A stretch of DNA of 64,000 nt from JALZKA01 sp033856515 (lineage in GTDB: Bacteria > Actinomycetota > Thermoleophilia > Solirubrobacterales > 70-9). Shown here one piece after another: positions 51,941-59,657 of the stretch. Under the pieces are notes generated by a model. It was not told the DNA's origin. It saw only the letters and a program-made list of their open reading frames with translations, and ran no database searches. Position numbers and translations under genes: made by a program. Location of the stretch: positions 186,001-250,000 of the forward strand of contig JAWVEY010000003.1 of assembly GCA_033856515.1 (NCBI GenBank), given 5' to 3'. Position 1 is the stretch's first letter, and each line of letters begins with the position of its first letter.

Positions 51941-53074
51941 TCACCACTCCTTCATGCGGGCCGTGATCAGGAGGTCCTCGCCGACCGTCTCGTGGCGCAC
52001 CTCGAGCGCGCGCTCGGCGTCGGCGATGGCGTTCTTGCCCTCGCCGCCTGCCAAGGGCCGGGCCCCCGCGCCCCCCAGGAGGATCGGCGCGACGAACAGG
52101 CGAAGCTCATCCACCTCGCCGGCGTCGACGAACGAGCCGGCGAGCCCGGCGCCTCCCTCGACCAGAAGCGAGGTGATCTCGCGCCGGCCGAGCTCGGTCA
52201 TTGCAGCGTTCACTCGGGCGACGGGGTCACCGTCCACCACAAGGACGTCCACGCCGGAGTCACGGAGAGGATCGGTGCGCTCGGACGGAGCGTCGGGCGA
52301 GGCGATCACGAGCACGGGCGCCTCCGAGGCACTCGCGACCATCGCCGAATTCAAGGGCAGGCGGGCGGCTGAGTCGAACACAATGCGGAGCGGCTGGCGG
52401 ACAGCGGGCGGGTCGAGGTCGCGGGCAGTAAGCAGTGCGTCGTCGGCGAGCGCGGTGCCGATCCCGATCGCGACGGCGTCGGCGTTGGCGCGCCACCGGT
52501 GGACCAGGGCCCGGCTCTCGTCTGAAGAGATCCACTTCGAGTCGCCGGAGGCAGTGGCGGTGCGCCCGTCCAGGGTGAGCGCCGACTTGAGCGTGACCAG
52601 CGGTCGCCCGGTCCTCGCGTGCTTTCGGAAGGGCTGGTTGAGGAGGCGGGCCGCGGCGGCTTCGGCGCCCTGGGCGAGCTCGACCTCGATGCCGGCGTCG
52701 CGGAGGATTCCAGGGCCCCGCCCGCTGGCCTTCTCGGACGGATCGTCGGACAGGTAGACGACGCGGGCCACCCGCGCCTCTACGAGCGCGTCCGCGCACG
52801 GGGGCTGGCGGCCTTCGTGGGCGCACGGCTCCAGCGTGACGTAGGCGGTTGCACCCGCCGGGTCGCTGCCCCTCTCGGCGCAGTCGGCCAGCGCGGCGCG
52901 CTCGGCGTGGAGACCGCCCAACTCGGCGTGCCAGCCTTCGCCGAGAGTCTCGCCGTCGCGAGCGATGACGCATCCGACCATGGGATTGGGCGAGACGGAA
53001 CCGCGACCGCGTTCGGCCACCTCAAGCGCTCTGGCGAGGTGCGTACGGTCGTCTTGAGAGACCGCGGTAGCCAT
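51941..53074 (-). CDS. ribD: bifunctional riboflavin-specific deaminase/reductase RibD
   Basis: A 377-residue RibD. The cytidine-deaminase-like zinc domain (about 10-150) has GLHAERAAL and EPCAHEGRQPPC. The reductase domain (about 155-375) has LKSALTLDGRTATASGDSKWIS. It catalyses steps 2 and 3 of riboflavin synthesis. ATG 53074 was chosen: it overlaps by one base (TGATG) the stop of a 15-codon leader frame, which itself begins near a leaderless-type promoter. The frame further upstream runs through the leader. It heads the rib operon ribD-ribE-ribBA-ribH. Confidence 0.95.
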   Translation of the reverse strand: MATAVSQDDRTHLARALEVAERGRGSVSPNPMVGCVIARDGETLGEGWHAELGGLHAERAALADCAERGSDPAGATAYVTLEPCAHEGRQPPCADALVEARVARVVYLSDDPSEKASGRGPGILRDAGIEVELAQGAEAAAARLLNQPFRKHARTGRPLVTLKSALTLDGRTATASGDSKWISSDESRALVHRWRANADAVAIGIGTALADDALLTARDLDPPAVRQPLRIVFDSAARLPLNSAMVASASEAPVLVIASPDAPSERTDPLRDSGVDVLVVDGDPVARVNAAMTELGRREITSLLVEGGAGLAGSFVDAGEVDELRLFVAPILLGGAGARPLAGGEGKNAIADAERALEVRHETVGEDLLITARMKEW

Positions 53075-53121
53075 CAACCCATCCACCGGCACATGTTGCT
53101 TTCGCACCTAAAGGTGCTCAT
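53074..53121 (-). promoter_or_regulatory. conserved leader element, copy 3 (15-codon uORF coupled to ribD, hairpin)
   Basis: The minus strand reads ATGAGCACC-TTTA-GGTGC-GAAAGCAAC, encoding MSTFRCESNMCRWMG. Its TGA shares the A with the ribD ATG, so ribosomes leaving this frame can restart on ribD. The hairpin GCACC-TTTA-GGTGC begins right after the start codon. The promoter at 53132-53161 places the transcript start within a few bases of the ATG, so the frame is probably leaderless. No FMN riboswitch is present, so this leader is the visible control point of the rib operon. Confidence 0.75.
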
Positions 53122-53131
53122 AGGGAAAATG

Positions 53132-53161
53132 ATGGTACAGGCAGACTGACTGACTAGTCAA
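53132..53161 (-). promoter_or_regulatory. promoter of the leader-rib operon
   Basis: On the minus strand TTGACT (53156-53161) and TACCAT (53132-53137) are separated by 18 bases, close to TTGACA and TANNNT. The leader ATG lies 10 bases after the -10 box, leaving a 5' end of roughly 0-4 bases. It reads away from the flippase gene. Confidence 0.65.
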
Positions 53162-53203
53162 TCAGGGGCGAATGGTCACACTCCGCGCACGTTCCACGCG
53201 GAA

Positions 53204-53235
53204 GGGGACAGTCCCCAAGCGTGGGGCCTGTCCCC
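53204..53235. repeat. GGGGACAG-type inverted repeat upstream of the flippase
   Basis: GGGGACAGTCCCC (53204-53216) and GGGGCCTGTCCCC (53223-53235) are separated by six bases and are reverse complements except for one position. Each half is itself nearly palindromic. The outer CCACGC/GCGTGG pair offers a competing fold. It lies 22 bases before the flippase ATG. Such short palindromes occur as repeats in many high-GC genomes; only one copy is seen here. Confidence 0.6.
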
Positions 53236-53257
53236 GTTCGTGGATACCTTGAGGCTC

Positions 53258-54601
53258 ATGAGCGAAGTGCGCCCCGGCGCGGAGACGAGGCGCTTCGGGC
53301 GCACGGCGAGCCTCCTCTCCGCTGGGGTGGGCGTGGCGGGCCTGCTCACGTACCTCTTCTTCTCGCTCGCCTCGCACAACCTGGACGCGACCGAGTACGG
53401 CGAGATCGTGGTCCTGTGGTCGGCGGTGTTCGTGACCATCTCCGTCGCTTACCGCCCCGTCGAGCAGCTCCTGTCCCGCACCCTCGCCGACCGCATCGCG
53501 CGTGGTGAGGACACCGCGCCGGCGATCCGCACAGCGGCGCGGATCCAGCTCGCCGTTTCAGTGGGCTTGGCGGTCGCGATCCTCCTGCTGCGAGACCCGC
53601 TCCAGGACGGCCTCCTGTCCGGCTCGGTGACGCTCTATTGGGTGCTGTTCGCGTCCGTCGTTTGCTTCGGCGCGTCGTTCTTCCTCCGGGGCTACCTCGG
53701 CGGAACTCGCCGCTTCAACCTCCTCGCGGCTCTCCTGGTGGCGGAGTCGGCGGCCAGGACGCTGTGCGCGCTCGCCCTCGCGCTGGGCATTGCCGAAGGT
53801 CAAAAGGCCGTCGCCCTGGGAGTCGCGGCGGCGCCGCTGGTGAGCCTCGCGCTCGTGCCCGTGCTGGTGCTGACGCGGGCCGGGCGTCCGAGCGGCGAAG
53901 AGGTTCGCTCTCGGCCCATTTCCCTGGTCGCGGGTGGCGGCTTCGCGGGCGCCGTGCTGGTGATCATGGTCGGCGAGCAGGTGTTCTTGAACGCGGGCCC
54001 GCTCCTGGTGCGAGCTTTCGAAGACGCCGCGGCGGCCGGTTACATCTTCAACATCCTGATGGTCGCTCGCGCCCCCGTCCTCATCTTCCAGGGTGTCTCG
54101 GCGAGCCTTCTTCCCCACCTCACCCGCATGCGCGCCCGAGGCGGCGAGGAGGCGTTCCACAGCTCGATCAGGGCAACGCTCACGGTCGTCGCAGGGTTCG
54201 CCGCGGTAACGCTCGCCGTGATGCTCGCGGTCGGCCCGGCCCTGATGCAGATCGCATTCGGCGACCGCTTCGAGTACGACCGCGTCGACCTCGCGATCAT
54301 GGCTGTCGGAATGGGCTTCTACCTGGCCGCGACCACTCTCTCGCAAGCTGCGCTCGCGCGCGGGGCGGCGGCCACTGCGGCGCGCGCGTGGGGGTTCTCG
54401 GCCGCGGCGTTCCTCGTCTGGGCGCTCTTGCCCGTGATCGAGGACGAGGCACGCCGGATCGAGATCGGGTTCGCCGCGGGCGCGGCGCTTCTGGCCCTGC
54501 TCCTGGCTCGCGCCTACCAGCATGCTTCGGGCGAGGGAATGATCCCCGACTCACCCGAGGAGCTCGAGGCTCAAATCGCCGCCTTGGACGAGGGAGCGTA
54601 A
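53258..54601 (+). CDS. MATE/MOP-superfamily flippase-like membrane protein
   Basis: A 447-residue integral membrane protein with about twelve hydrophobic segments and no soluble domain. The pattern (GVAGLLTYLFFSLASHNL at the first helix, LRGYLGGTRRF, FQGVSASLLPHLTRMRARGG) is that of Wzx/MurJ-type polysaccharide or lipid-linked flippases. The cargo is unknown. ATG 53258 was chosen (GTG 53240 in frame is an alternative). It directly abuts the antiporter gene downstream. Confidence 0.8.
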   Translation: MSEVRPGAETRRFGRTASLLSAGVGVAGLLTYLFFSLASHNLDATEYGEIVVLWSAVFVTISVAYRPVEQLLSRTLADRIARGEDTAPAIRTAARIQLAVSVGLAVAILLLRDPLQDGLLSGSVTLYWVLFASVVCFGASFFLRGYLGGTRRFNLLAALLVAESAARTLCALALALGIAEGQKAVALGVAAAPLVSLALVPVLVLTRAGRPSGEEVRSRPISLVAGGGFAGAVLVIMVGEQVFLNAGPLLVRAFEDAAAAGYIFNILMVARAPVLIFQGVSASLLPHLTRMRARGGEEAFHSSIRATLTVVAGFAAVTLAVMLAVGPALMQIAFGDRFEYDRVDLAIMAVGMGFYLAATTLSQAALARGAAATAARAWGFSAAAFLVWALLPVIEDEARRIEIGFAAGAALLALLLARAYQHASGEGMIPDSPEELEAQIAALDEGA

Positions 54602-56461
54602 GTGTCCGACGGCCAGCTGATCCTCGTCGCCGGGCTCCTGATGGCGGCAGGCCTGGCCGCAGCAAAGGTGGCCGACCGGGTCAGGGTCCCCGGCCTCCTG
54701 CTGTTCCTCGGCTTGGGGATGCTTGTCGGCTCCGAGGGGATCGGCGGCGTCGAGTTCAACGACGCCGAGCTCACGCGCACCCTGGGGACGATCGGCCTCG
54801 TCTTGATCCTGTTCGAGGGCGGGCTCACCGCGGGCTGGCCGGAGATCCGGCCGGTCCTGGGCTCCGCCGTCTCGCTCGCCTCGATCGGGACCGTCGCAAC
54901 GGCGGTGATCGCCGGCGTGTTCGCGACGTGGGTCTTCGACGTGGACCTTCTCGGCGGGCTCATCATCGGCTCGGCCGTCGCCGCATCCGACTCGGCCGCG
55001 ATCTTCGCCGTCCTTCGCGGATCGAGCCTTCGCAGAAAGCTGGCGCGCACGCTCGAGGGCGAGTCGGGCATGAACGACCCGATCGCGGTCCTCTTGGTCG
55101 TGGGTTTCATCGACTGGATTCAGATGCCGGACTACGGCGCCGTCGATATGGCGCTCCAGCTCGTGATCAAGCTGTCGATCGGGCTGGCGGCCGGGATCCT
55201 GATCGGGATCGGCGCTCGGGCGGCATTCCGCCGCCTTGACCTGCCCTCGCCTGGCCTCTACCCCGTGGCCTCGCTGGCAACGGCGGCGCTGGCGTTCGGC
55301 GTCGCCGAGGTCGCTCACGGCTCGGGCTTCCTGTCCGTCTACATCGCAGCGCTGGCCCTGGGCACCGGGCCGATCCCTGCTCGCGGCTCCACGATCGCCT
55401 TCCACCAGGGGATGAGCTGGACGGCGCAGATCTCGCTGTTCTTCATCCTCGGGCTGCTCGTCTACCCCAGCGGCCTGGGCGACATCGCTGCCGAGGGACT
55501 CGCACTCTCGGCCGTGCTGATCTTCGTCGCTCGCCCGCTGGCGGCTGTGATCGCAACCGCGTTCTCGCCCTTCGACATGAAGGAGCGATTGATGCTCGGC
55601 TGGGCCGGTCTTCGCGGCGCCGTCCCGATCTGGCTTGCGACCTTCCCCGTAATCGCCGAGGTGGGATCGGCGGAGTTGATCTTCAACGCGATCTTTTTCG
55701 TCGTCGTCACCTCGACGCTCATACAGGGCGCGACGTTCAACCCGCTGGCGGTGAGGCTCGGTCTGACCACGAACGAGCCCGCCGTGCCGCCAACGGTGGT
55801 CGAGACGGGGACGGTGCGCCGGCTCGGCGGCGACGCGTTCACGTATGTGGTCAAACCCGGCGACGCGGCCGTCGGAGCTCTGGTGCGAGAGCTCGGCCTG
55901 CCGCGCGAGGCTCTTGTGAACCTAATCGTCCGCAAGGGAGCAGCGGTGCCTCCGCGAGGCTCAACCGAGATCCAGGAAGGCGACGAGCTCCATGTCATCG
56001 CCCGGCGCGAGGCGATCCCGGCGGTGATTGCGCTAACCGAGCGCTGGGCGACCGGACCCCTTGGCGAGCCGGTTCCCCCGCCGCTGCCCCTCCGGGCCGC
56101 GCCGCAGGTGTTCACCGTCCGCCGCCGTACCGCCGAGGACGGCGACCCCGCCCGCCCGGAGGCGATCGAGGGCGCCGCCGTCGCCGCGCGACTGCGGGTT
56201 CGCCGCGACGAGACCGGCTCGCTGGTCGCGCTTGCCGACGGCCGCTACGCCGTGATGGACGCAGGCCTGGTCGCGGTCGGCGGCCGAAGCCGCATGGCCG
56301 AATGGGTGGCGCGGCGCGTGAGGCGCCCCGGGCTGAGTCCGACCGAGCGCGCGTGGTGGGAAGAAATCGCGGGCGCGCTCAGCACGCCGGTGCCACGTGC
56401 CGGCGGACCGGAGCTACAGGGGCCCGCGGAAGCGGGTCCGGGGGGCGACGCCGACAGCTGA
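54602..56461 (+). CDS. K+/H+ (Na+/H+) antiporter, CPA1 NhaP2-like with RCK_C domain
   Basis: A 619-residue transporter. About twelve transmembrane segments fill residues 1-390, with the ion-binding ASDSAA and GESGMNDPIAV as in CPA1 exchangers, and GLRGAVPIWLA. A TrkA-C/RCK_C-type regulatory domain follows (about 400-490; TYVVKPGDAAVGALVREL). The last 130 residues are extra and of unknown role, ending in a Gly/Pro-rich tail. GTG 54602 follows the flippase stop directly, so both are in one transcript. It should exchange K+ or Na+ for protons. Confidence 0.9.
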   Translation: MSDGQLILVAGLLMAAGLAAAKVADRVRVPGLLLFLGLGMLVGSEGIGGVEFNDAELTRTLGTIGLVLILFEGGLTAGWPEIRPVLGSAVSLASIGTVATAVIAGVFATWVFDVDLLGGLIIGSAVAASDSAAIFAVLRGSSLRRKLARTLEGESGMNDPIAVLLVVGFIDWIQMPDYGAVDMALQLVIKLSIGLAAGILIGIGARAAFRRLDLPSPGLYPVASLATAALAFGVAEVAHGSGFLSVYIAALALGTGPIPARGSTIAFHQGMSWTAQISLFFILGLLVYPSGLGDIAAEGLALSAVLIFVARPLAAVIATAFSPFDMKERLMLGWAGLRGAVPIWLATFPVIAEVGSAELIFNAIFFVVVTSTLIQGATFNPLAVRLGLTTNEPAVPPTVVETGTVRRLGGDAFTYVVKPGDAAVGALVRELGLPREALVNLIVRKGAAVPPRGSTEIQEGDELHVIARREAIPAVIALTERWATGPLGEPVPPPLPLRAAPQVFTVRRRTAEDGDPARPEAIEGAAVAARLRVRRDETGSLVALADGRYAVMDAGLVAVGGRSRMAEWVARRVRRPGLSPTERAWWEEIAGALSTPVPRAGGPELQGPAEAGPGGDADS

Positions 56462-56498
56462 GGACAGGGGTCGGCGCTGGCTTGCCCGGGAGGACTGT

Positions 56499-57188
56499 CT
56501 ACTCCGCGCCCGCGGCCTCGGCGATCCGCTGATACGCCGCGGCCGGGTCCGCATCGCCGAACACGGCAGATCCAGCCACGAGCAGGCTCGCGCCCGCTTC
56601 GGCGACCTTTGGTGCGGTGTTCACGTCCACCCCGCCGTCGACCTCAACCGCGCACTCGTTTGGCACGAGCTCGCGCAATCGCGCGAGCTTTTCCAAGGAC
56701 GACTCGATGAAGCCCTGGCCTCCCCAGCCCGGGTTGACGCTCATCGCCAGCATCAGGTCGCACTCCGCGGCGAGGCCGGCAACCGCTTCGGCAGGCGTCC
56801 CCGGATTGATCGCGAGCCCGGCGAGGCAACCCGCGTCACGGATCGCAGCCAGCGTGCGGTGGGCGTGCGGGTCGGCCTCGAGATGGATCGTTATGCAGTC
56901 GGCGCCCGCCGCGGCGAAGAAGTCGACCTGCTGAGCGGGGTGCTCGATCATGAGGTGCACGTCCAGGACGCCTCCCGCGGAATGCACGTCTTCGGCGATC
57001 GACGATGCGATGAGAGGGCCGATCGTTATCGGAGGGACGAAGTGGCCGTCCATGACGTCTACGTGGATGACGCGCGCTCCAACATCCATCACCTCGGCGA
57101 CCTGTGCGCCAAGCTTCGAGAAGTCGGCGGAAAGGATCGACGGTGCGATCCGGCGCGTGCCGAAGAGCTCTCGGGCGGTGGGAGTCAT
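56499..57188 (-). CDS. rpe: ribulose-phosphate 3-epimerase
   Basis: A 229-residue TIM-barrel epimerase interconverting ribulose and xylulose 5-phosphate. It has APSILSADFSKL, HVDVMDGHFVP, DVHLMIEHP, MSVNPGWGGQGF and EVDGGV, with metal-binding His and Asp in these motifs. ATG 57188 was chosen; its ATGA overlaps the zinc-ribbon gene stop. The last gene in the priA-def-fmt-rsmB-Zn ribbon-rpe run. Confidence 0.95.
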   Translation of the reverse strand: MTPTARELFGTRRIAPSILSADFSKLGAQVAEVMDVGARVIHVDVMDGHFVPPITIGPLIASSIAEDVHSAGGVLDVHLMIEHPAQQVDFFAAAGADCITIHLEADPHAHRTLAAIRDAGCLAGLAINPGTPAEAVAGLAAECDLMLAMSVNPGWGGQGFIESSLEKLARLRELVPNECAVEVDGGVDVNTAPKVAEAGASLLVAGSAVFGDADPAAAYQRIAEAAGAE

Positions 57189-57418
57189 ACGGGCCGGAGC
57201 ATCGAGTGGCGGCAATGCTGGCAGACCATGTCCTCGGAACGGCTGAGCCGGACAATCGTCTGGTGCTCGCCGCAGTTCTCGCATGCCGACGTGAGCTCGT
57301 AACGCTGGAGGCAGGACACGCATCTAAAGCGCCCCGGGAGGTTGGTCGGGCGAAGCCAAGGCTCGCCGCAACCGGGGCACGTGGGGCGCTCGGAAAGCTT
57401 GGGGGCGTCCTCAGTCAC
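57185..57418 (-). CDS. small multi-zinc-ribbon protein
   Basis: A 77-residue protein with four Cys pairs (CPGC, CVSC, CENC, CQHC), which should fold as two treble-clef/ribbon zinc sites. It has no catalytic motif. GTG 57418 overlaps the rsmB stop by 8 bases, and its own stop overlaps the rpe ATG, so it is tightly embedded between rRNA methylation and pentose-phosphate genes. A nucleic-acid or protein-binding adaptor role is conceivable. Function unknown. Confidence 0.72.
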   Translation of the reverse strand: MTEDAPKLSERPTCPGCGEPWLRPTNLPGRFRCVSCLQRYELTSACENCGEHQTIVRLSRSEDMVCQHCRHSMLRPV

Positions 57419-58742
57419 TCGCGTCGGCCTTCCGCAGCTCGGCGATGAAGAAGCCGTCGGTCCGGTCTCGATCGGGTCGAATGACCACGCGACGCATCTC
57501 GGCGAGTCCCGGGTCTCCAGCAAGCGCCGCGTCCACGACGGCCTCGTTCTCGCGACGCGAGATCGTGCAGGTCGAATAGACGAGAGAGCCGCCCGGCCTC
57601 AGCGCCGCGATCCCGTTCGTGAGGATCGGAGCCTGCACGCCCGCTAGGCGATCGATCGTCTCGGGATCCTTCCGCCATCGCGCGTCGGGGCGCGAGGCGA
57701 GGGTTCCCAGGTCTGAGCAGGGCGGATCCACCAGAACGCGATCGTAACCCTGCCCGCCAACACCTCCGTCCTCGGCATCCGCACAGAGCACGCTGACGTT
57801 CACGGCGCCCGCTCGCGCGCACAGCTCCTCGACCTGCCGGGCGCGCCCCGGGTCCTTCTCGACGGCGACGACCTCGCCTTCTGACCCCACGCGTGCCGCG
57901 ACCGCGACCGTCTTCACGCCAGGGCCCGCGCATAGGTCGAGCACCCTTTCCCCCGGCCCCGGTCCAAGCACCTCGACGACCATCTGGGCACCCCGGCTCT
58001 GCGCGAACATGCGCCCGTCCTCGAGCGCCCGCAGCGCCGCCCCGCCCAGCGGCCCGCCCCAAACGAGCGTGGTGCCAGGCACCGTGCCTGGCACCGAGAG
58101 GGGCTCGCCTGCGGCCTCGAGCTCCGCGCGCAGGTCCGCCGGGTCGGCCTTCAGCGTGTTGACGCGCATCGCTGTCTCGGGCGGGTCGTTGAGGCTTCGA
58201 AGGAGAGATCTCGCATCCTCGGGACCGAGCTCTGCCCACCACATCTCGGCAAGCCATTCCGGGACCGAGTGGGCGACTGCTGCGTCGCCGGCGGTCTCGT
58301 CCGATAGCGAGGCGAGAAGCGCGTCGCGCTCGCGCGCAGCTCTGCGCAGAACGGCGTTCACGAGGCCAGCGGCACCCGCCGCCCTCTTCGCGCCGCCGCG
58401 CTTCATCCCGCCCTTGGCAAGCTCGACCGCGCCGTCGACCGCTGCGTGATCGGCGCCTTCGGAGAAGAGGACCTCGAAGAGCCCAAGCCTGATCGCAGCC
58501 ACGACAGGAGCGTCCAGGGTCTCGAGGGATCTCCCCGCGAGTTCGGCTCCCAATCGGTCCGTCGTGCCCCGCCGCTTCACCGCTCCAAAGGCGAGGCTCT
58601 GCGCCTGTGACCGCTCGCGTCCCTCGAGCGAGTGCCGCTCCGCGGCGGCCGGGAAAGCGCGGTCGGCCCACGCATCGTGTTCGAACACCCTTCTCAGGAC
58701 CTCGAACGCAGCGCGGCGCGCCGGCGTCGCCGCGTTGCTCAA
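57411..58742 (-). CDS. rsmB: 16S rRNA (cytosine967-C5)-methyltransferase
   Basis: A 443-residue RsmB/Sun protein. The N-terminal NusB-like domain (1-140) has RVFEHDAWADRAF and AAIRLGLFEVLF. The catalytic domain has the SAM site DLCAGPGVKTVAVAARVG, DPPCSDLGTLASRPDARW with one Cys, and VYSTCTISRREN with the second. A 25-bp palindrome (58071-58095) encodes VPGTVPGT in frame in the linker before the catalytic domain. The start is TTG 58742, whose TTGA overlaps the fmt stop. Confidence 0.94.
   Translation of the reverse strand: MSNAATPARRAAFEVLRRVFEHDAWADRAFPAAAERHSLEGRERSQAQSLAFGAVKRRGTTDRLGAELAGRSLETLDAPVVAAIRLGLFEVLFSEGADHAAVDGAVELAKGGMKRGGAKRAAGAAGLVNAVLRRAARERDALLASLSDETAGDAAVAHSVPEWLAEMWWAELGPEDARSLLRSLNDPPETAMRVNTLKADPADLRAELEAAGEPLSVPGTVPGTTLVWGGPLGGAALRALEDGRMFAQSRGAQMVVEVLGPGPGERVLDLCAGPGVKTVAVAARVGSEGEVVAVEKDPGRARQVEELCARAGAVNVSVLCADAEDGGVGGQGYDRVLVDPPCSDLGTLASRPDARWRKDPETIDRLAGVQAPILTNGIAALRPGGSLVYSTCTISRRENEAVVDAALAGDPGLAEMRRVVIRPDRDRTDGFFIAELRKADASD
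58071..58095. repeat. 25-bp palindrome, copy B (inside rsmB)
   Basis: Exact reverse complement of the 25 bp at 11844-11868: perfect 12-bp arms around one base. Here it is read as the tandem peptide VPGT-VPGT within rsmB, without a frameshift. Flanks of the two copies do not match. This looks like a small palindromic element that can enter coding sequence. Confidence 0.8.
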
Positions 58743-59650
58743 GGGGCGAGCCGCGGCGACGGGTTGCCGCGCAGATAGTCCGCCGCCGCCATCTCCCGTT
58801 TGCCTGCCGGCTTGACGACGGCGATGCGAAGAGCTCCGTCCGCCGTTCCAAGCACAAGCGCGTCCTCTCCGGCCTCAAGCTCGCCTTGGGCCGGCCCGTG
58901 GGCATCGGCCATCGCCTTCACCACGCCAAGCCGCTCGCCACCCTCAAGCCTGAGGTAGGTCCCCACGTGAGGGTTGAGAGCCCGCACGGTCAGTTCGAGC
59001 TGGAGCGCGGGCCGGCCGGGATCGAGCATGCGCTCCGCGCCGTCGATCTTCTCGGCGTAGGTGACACCCTCTTCGGGCTGGTCGGCGAACTCGAGCGCAC
59101 CCTTGCCGTAAAGCTCGAGCGCCCGCACTGCCAGATCTCCGCCGATTGCCGCGAGCCGCTCGGACAGCGACCCGTAGTCCTCACCCTCGGCGATCCCGGC
59201 CTTCTCCAAAAGAGCCACCGGGCCGGAGTCGAGGCCTTCGGTCAGCCGCATGATCGCGACGCCCGTCTCATGGTCTCCGGCCATGATCGCCCGCTCGATC
59301 GGCGCAGCCCCGCGCCACCGCGGCAGGAGCGAAGGATGGACGTTCAGCATCTCTGTCTGGTCCAGGAGCGGCGGCTTGATCAGCTGGCCGAAGGCGCAGA
59401 CCATCCCCACGTCGATCCCGGCGTTGGCGATCGCTTCGAGCGACTCCGGCTCGTTCACGCTTTGGGTCTGATGAAGCTCGAGGCCCAGCTCAGCCGAGGC
59501 GGAGGCCACGGGTGGCGGCGCCAGCTTGCGGCCCCTTCCCTGCTTGCGGTCCGGAGGCGTGACCACCAGGGCTGGGCGGTAGGGACTGTCGGCAAGGCGC
59601 CGCAGCACCGTCGCAGCGAAGTCCGATGTGCCCAGGTAGGCGAGGCGCAA
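58739..59650 (-). CDS. fmt: methionyl-tRNA formyltransferase
   Basis: A 303-residue Fmt that formylates initiator Met-tRNA. It begins MRLAYLGTSDFAATVLRRL. The active site has Asn103 and His105 (LNVHPSLLPRWRGAAPIE) and Asp141 (TEGLDSGPV), matching Asn106, His108, Asp144 of E. coli. The C-terminal OB-like domain is from about 205. TTG 59650 was chosen, eight bases after the def stop; nothing upstream in that frame is family-like. Confidence 0.95.
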   Translation of the reverse strand: MRLAYLGTSDFAATVLRRLADSPYRPALVVTPPDRKQGRGRKLAPPPVASASAELGLELHQTQSVNEPESLEAIANAGIDVGMVCAFGQLIKPPLLDQTEMLNVHPSLLPRWRGAAPIERAIMAGDHETGVAIMRLTEGLDSGPVALLEKAGIAEGEDYGSLSERLAAIGGDLAVRALELYGKGALEFADQPEEGVTYAEKIDGAERMLDPGRPALQLELTVRALNPHVGTYLRLEGGERLGVVKAMADAHGPAQGELEAGEDALVLGTADGALRIAVVKPAGKREMAAADYLRGNPSPRLAP

Positions 59651-59657
59651 GCGGGGT

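Noticed and set aside
53074..53161. FMN riboswitch before ribD
   Set aside because: The gap is too short and lacks the conserved multi-stem core; the sequence fits a short leader frame instead.
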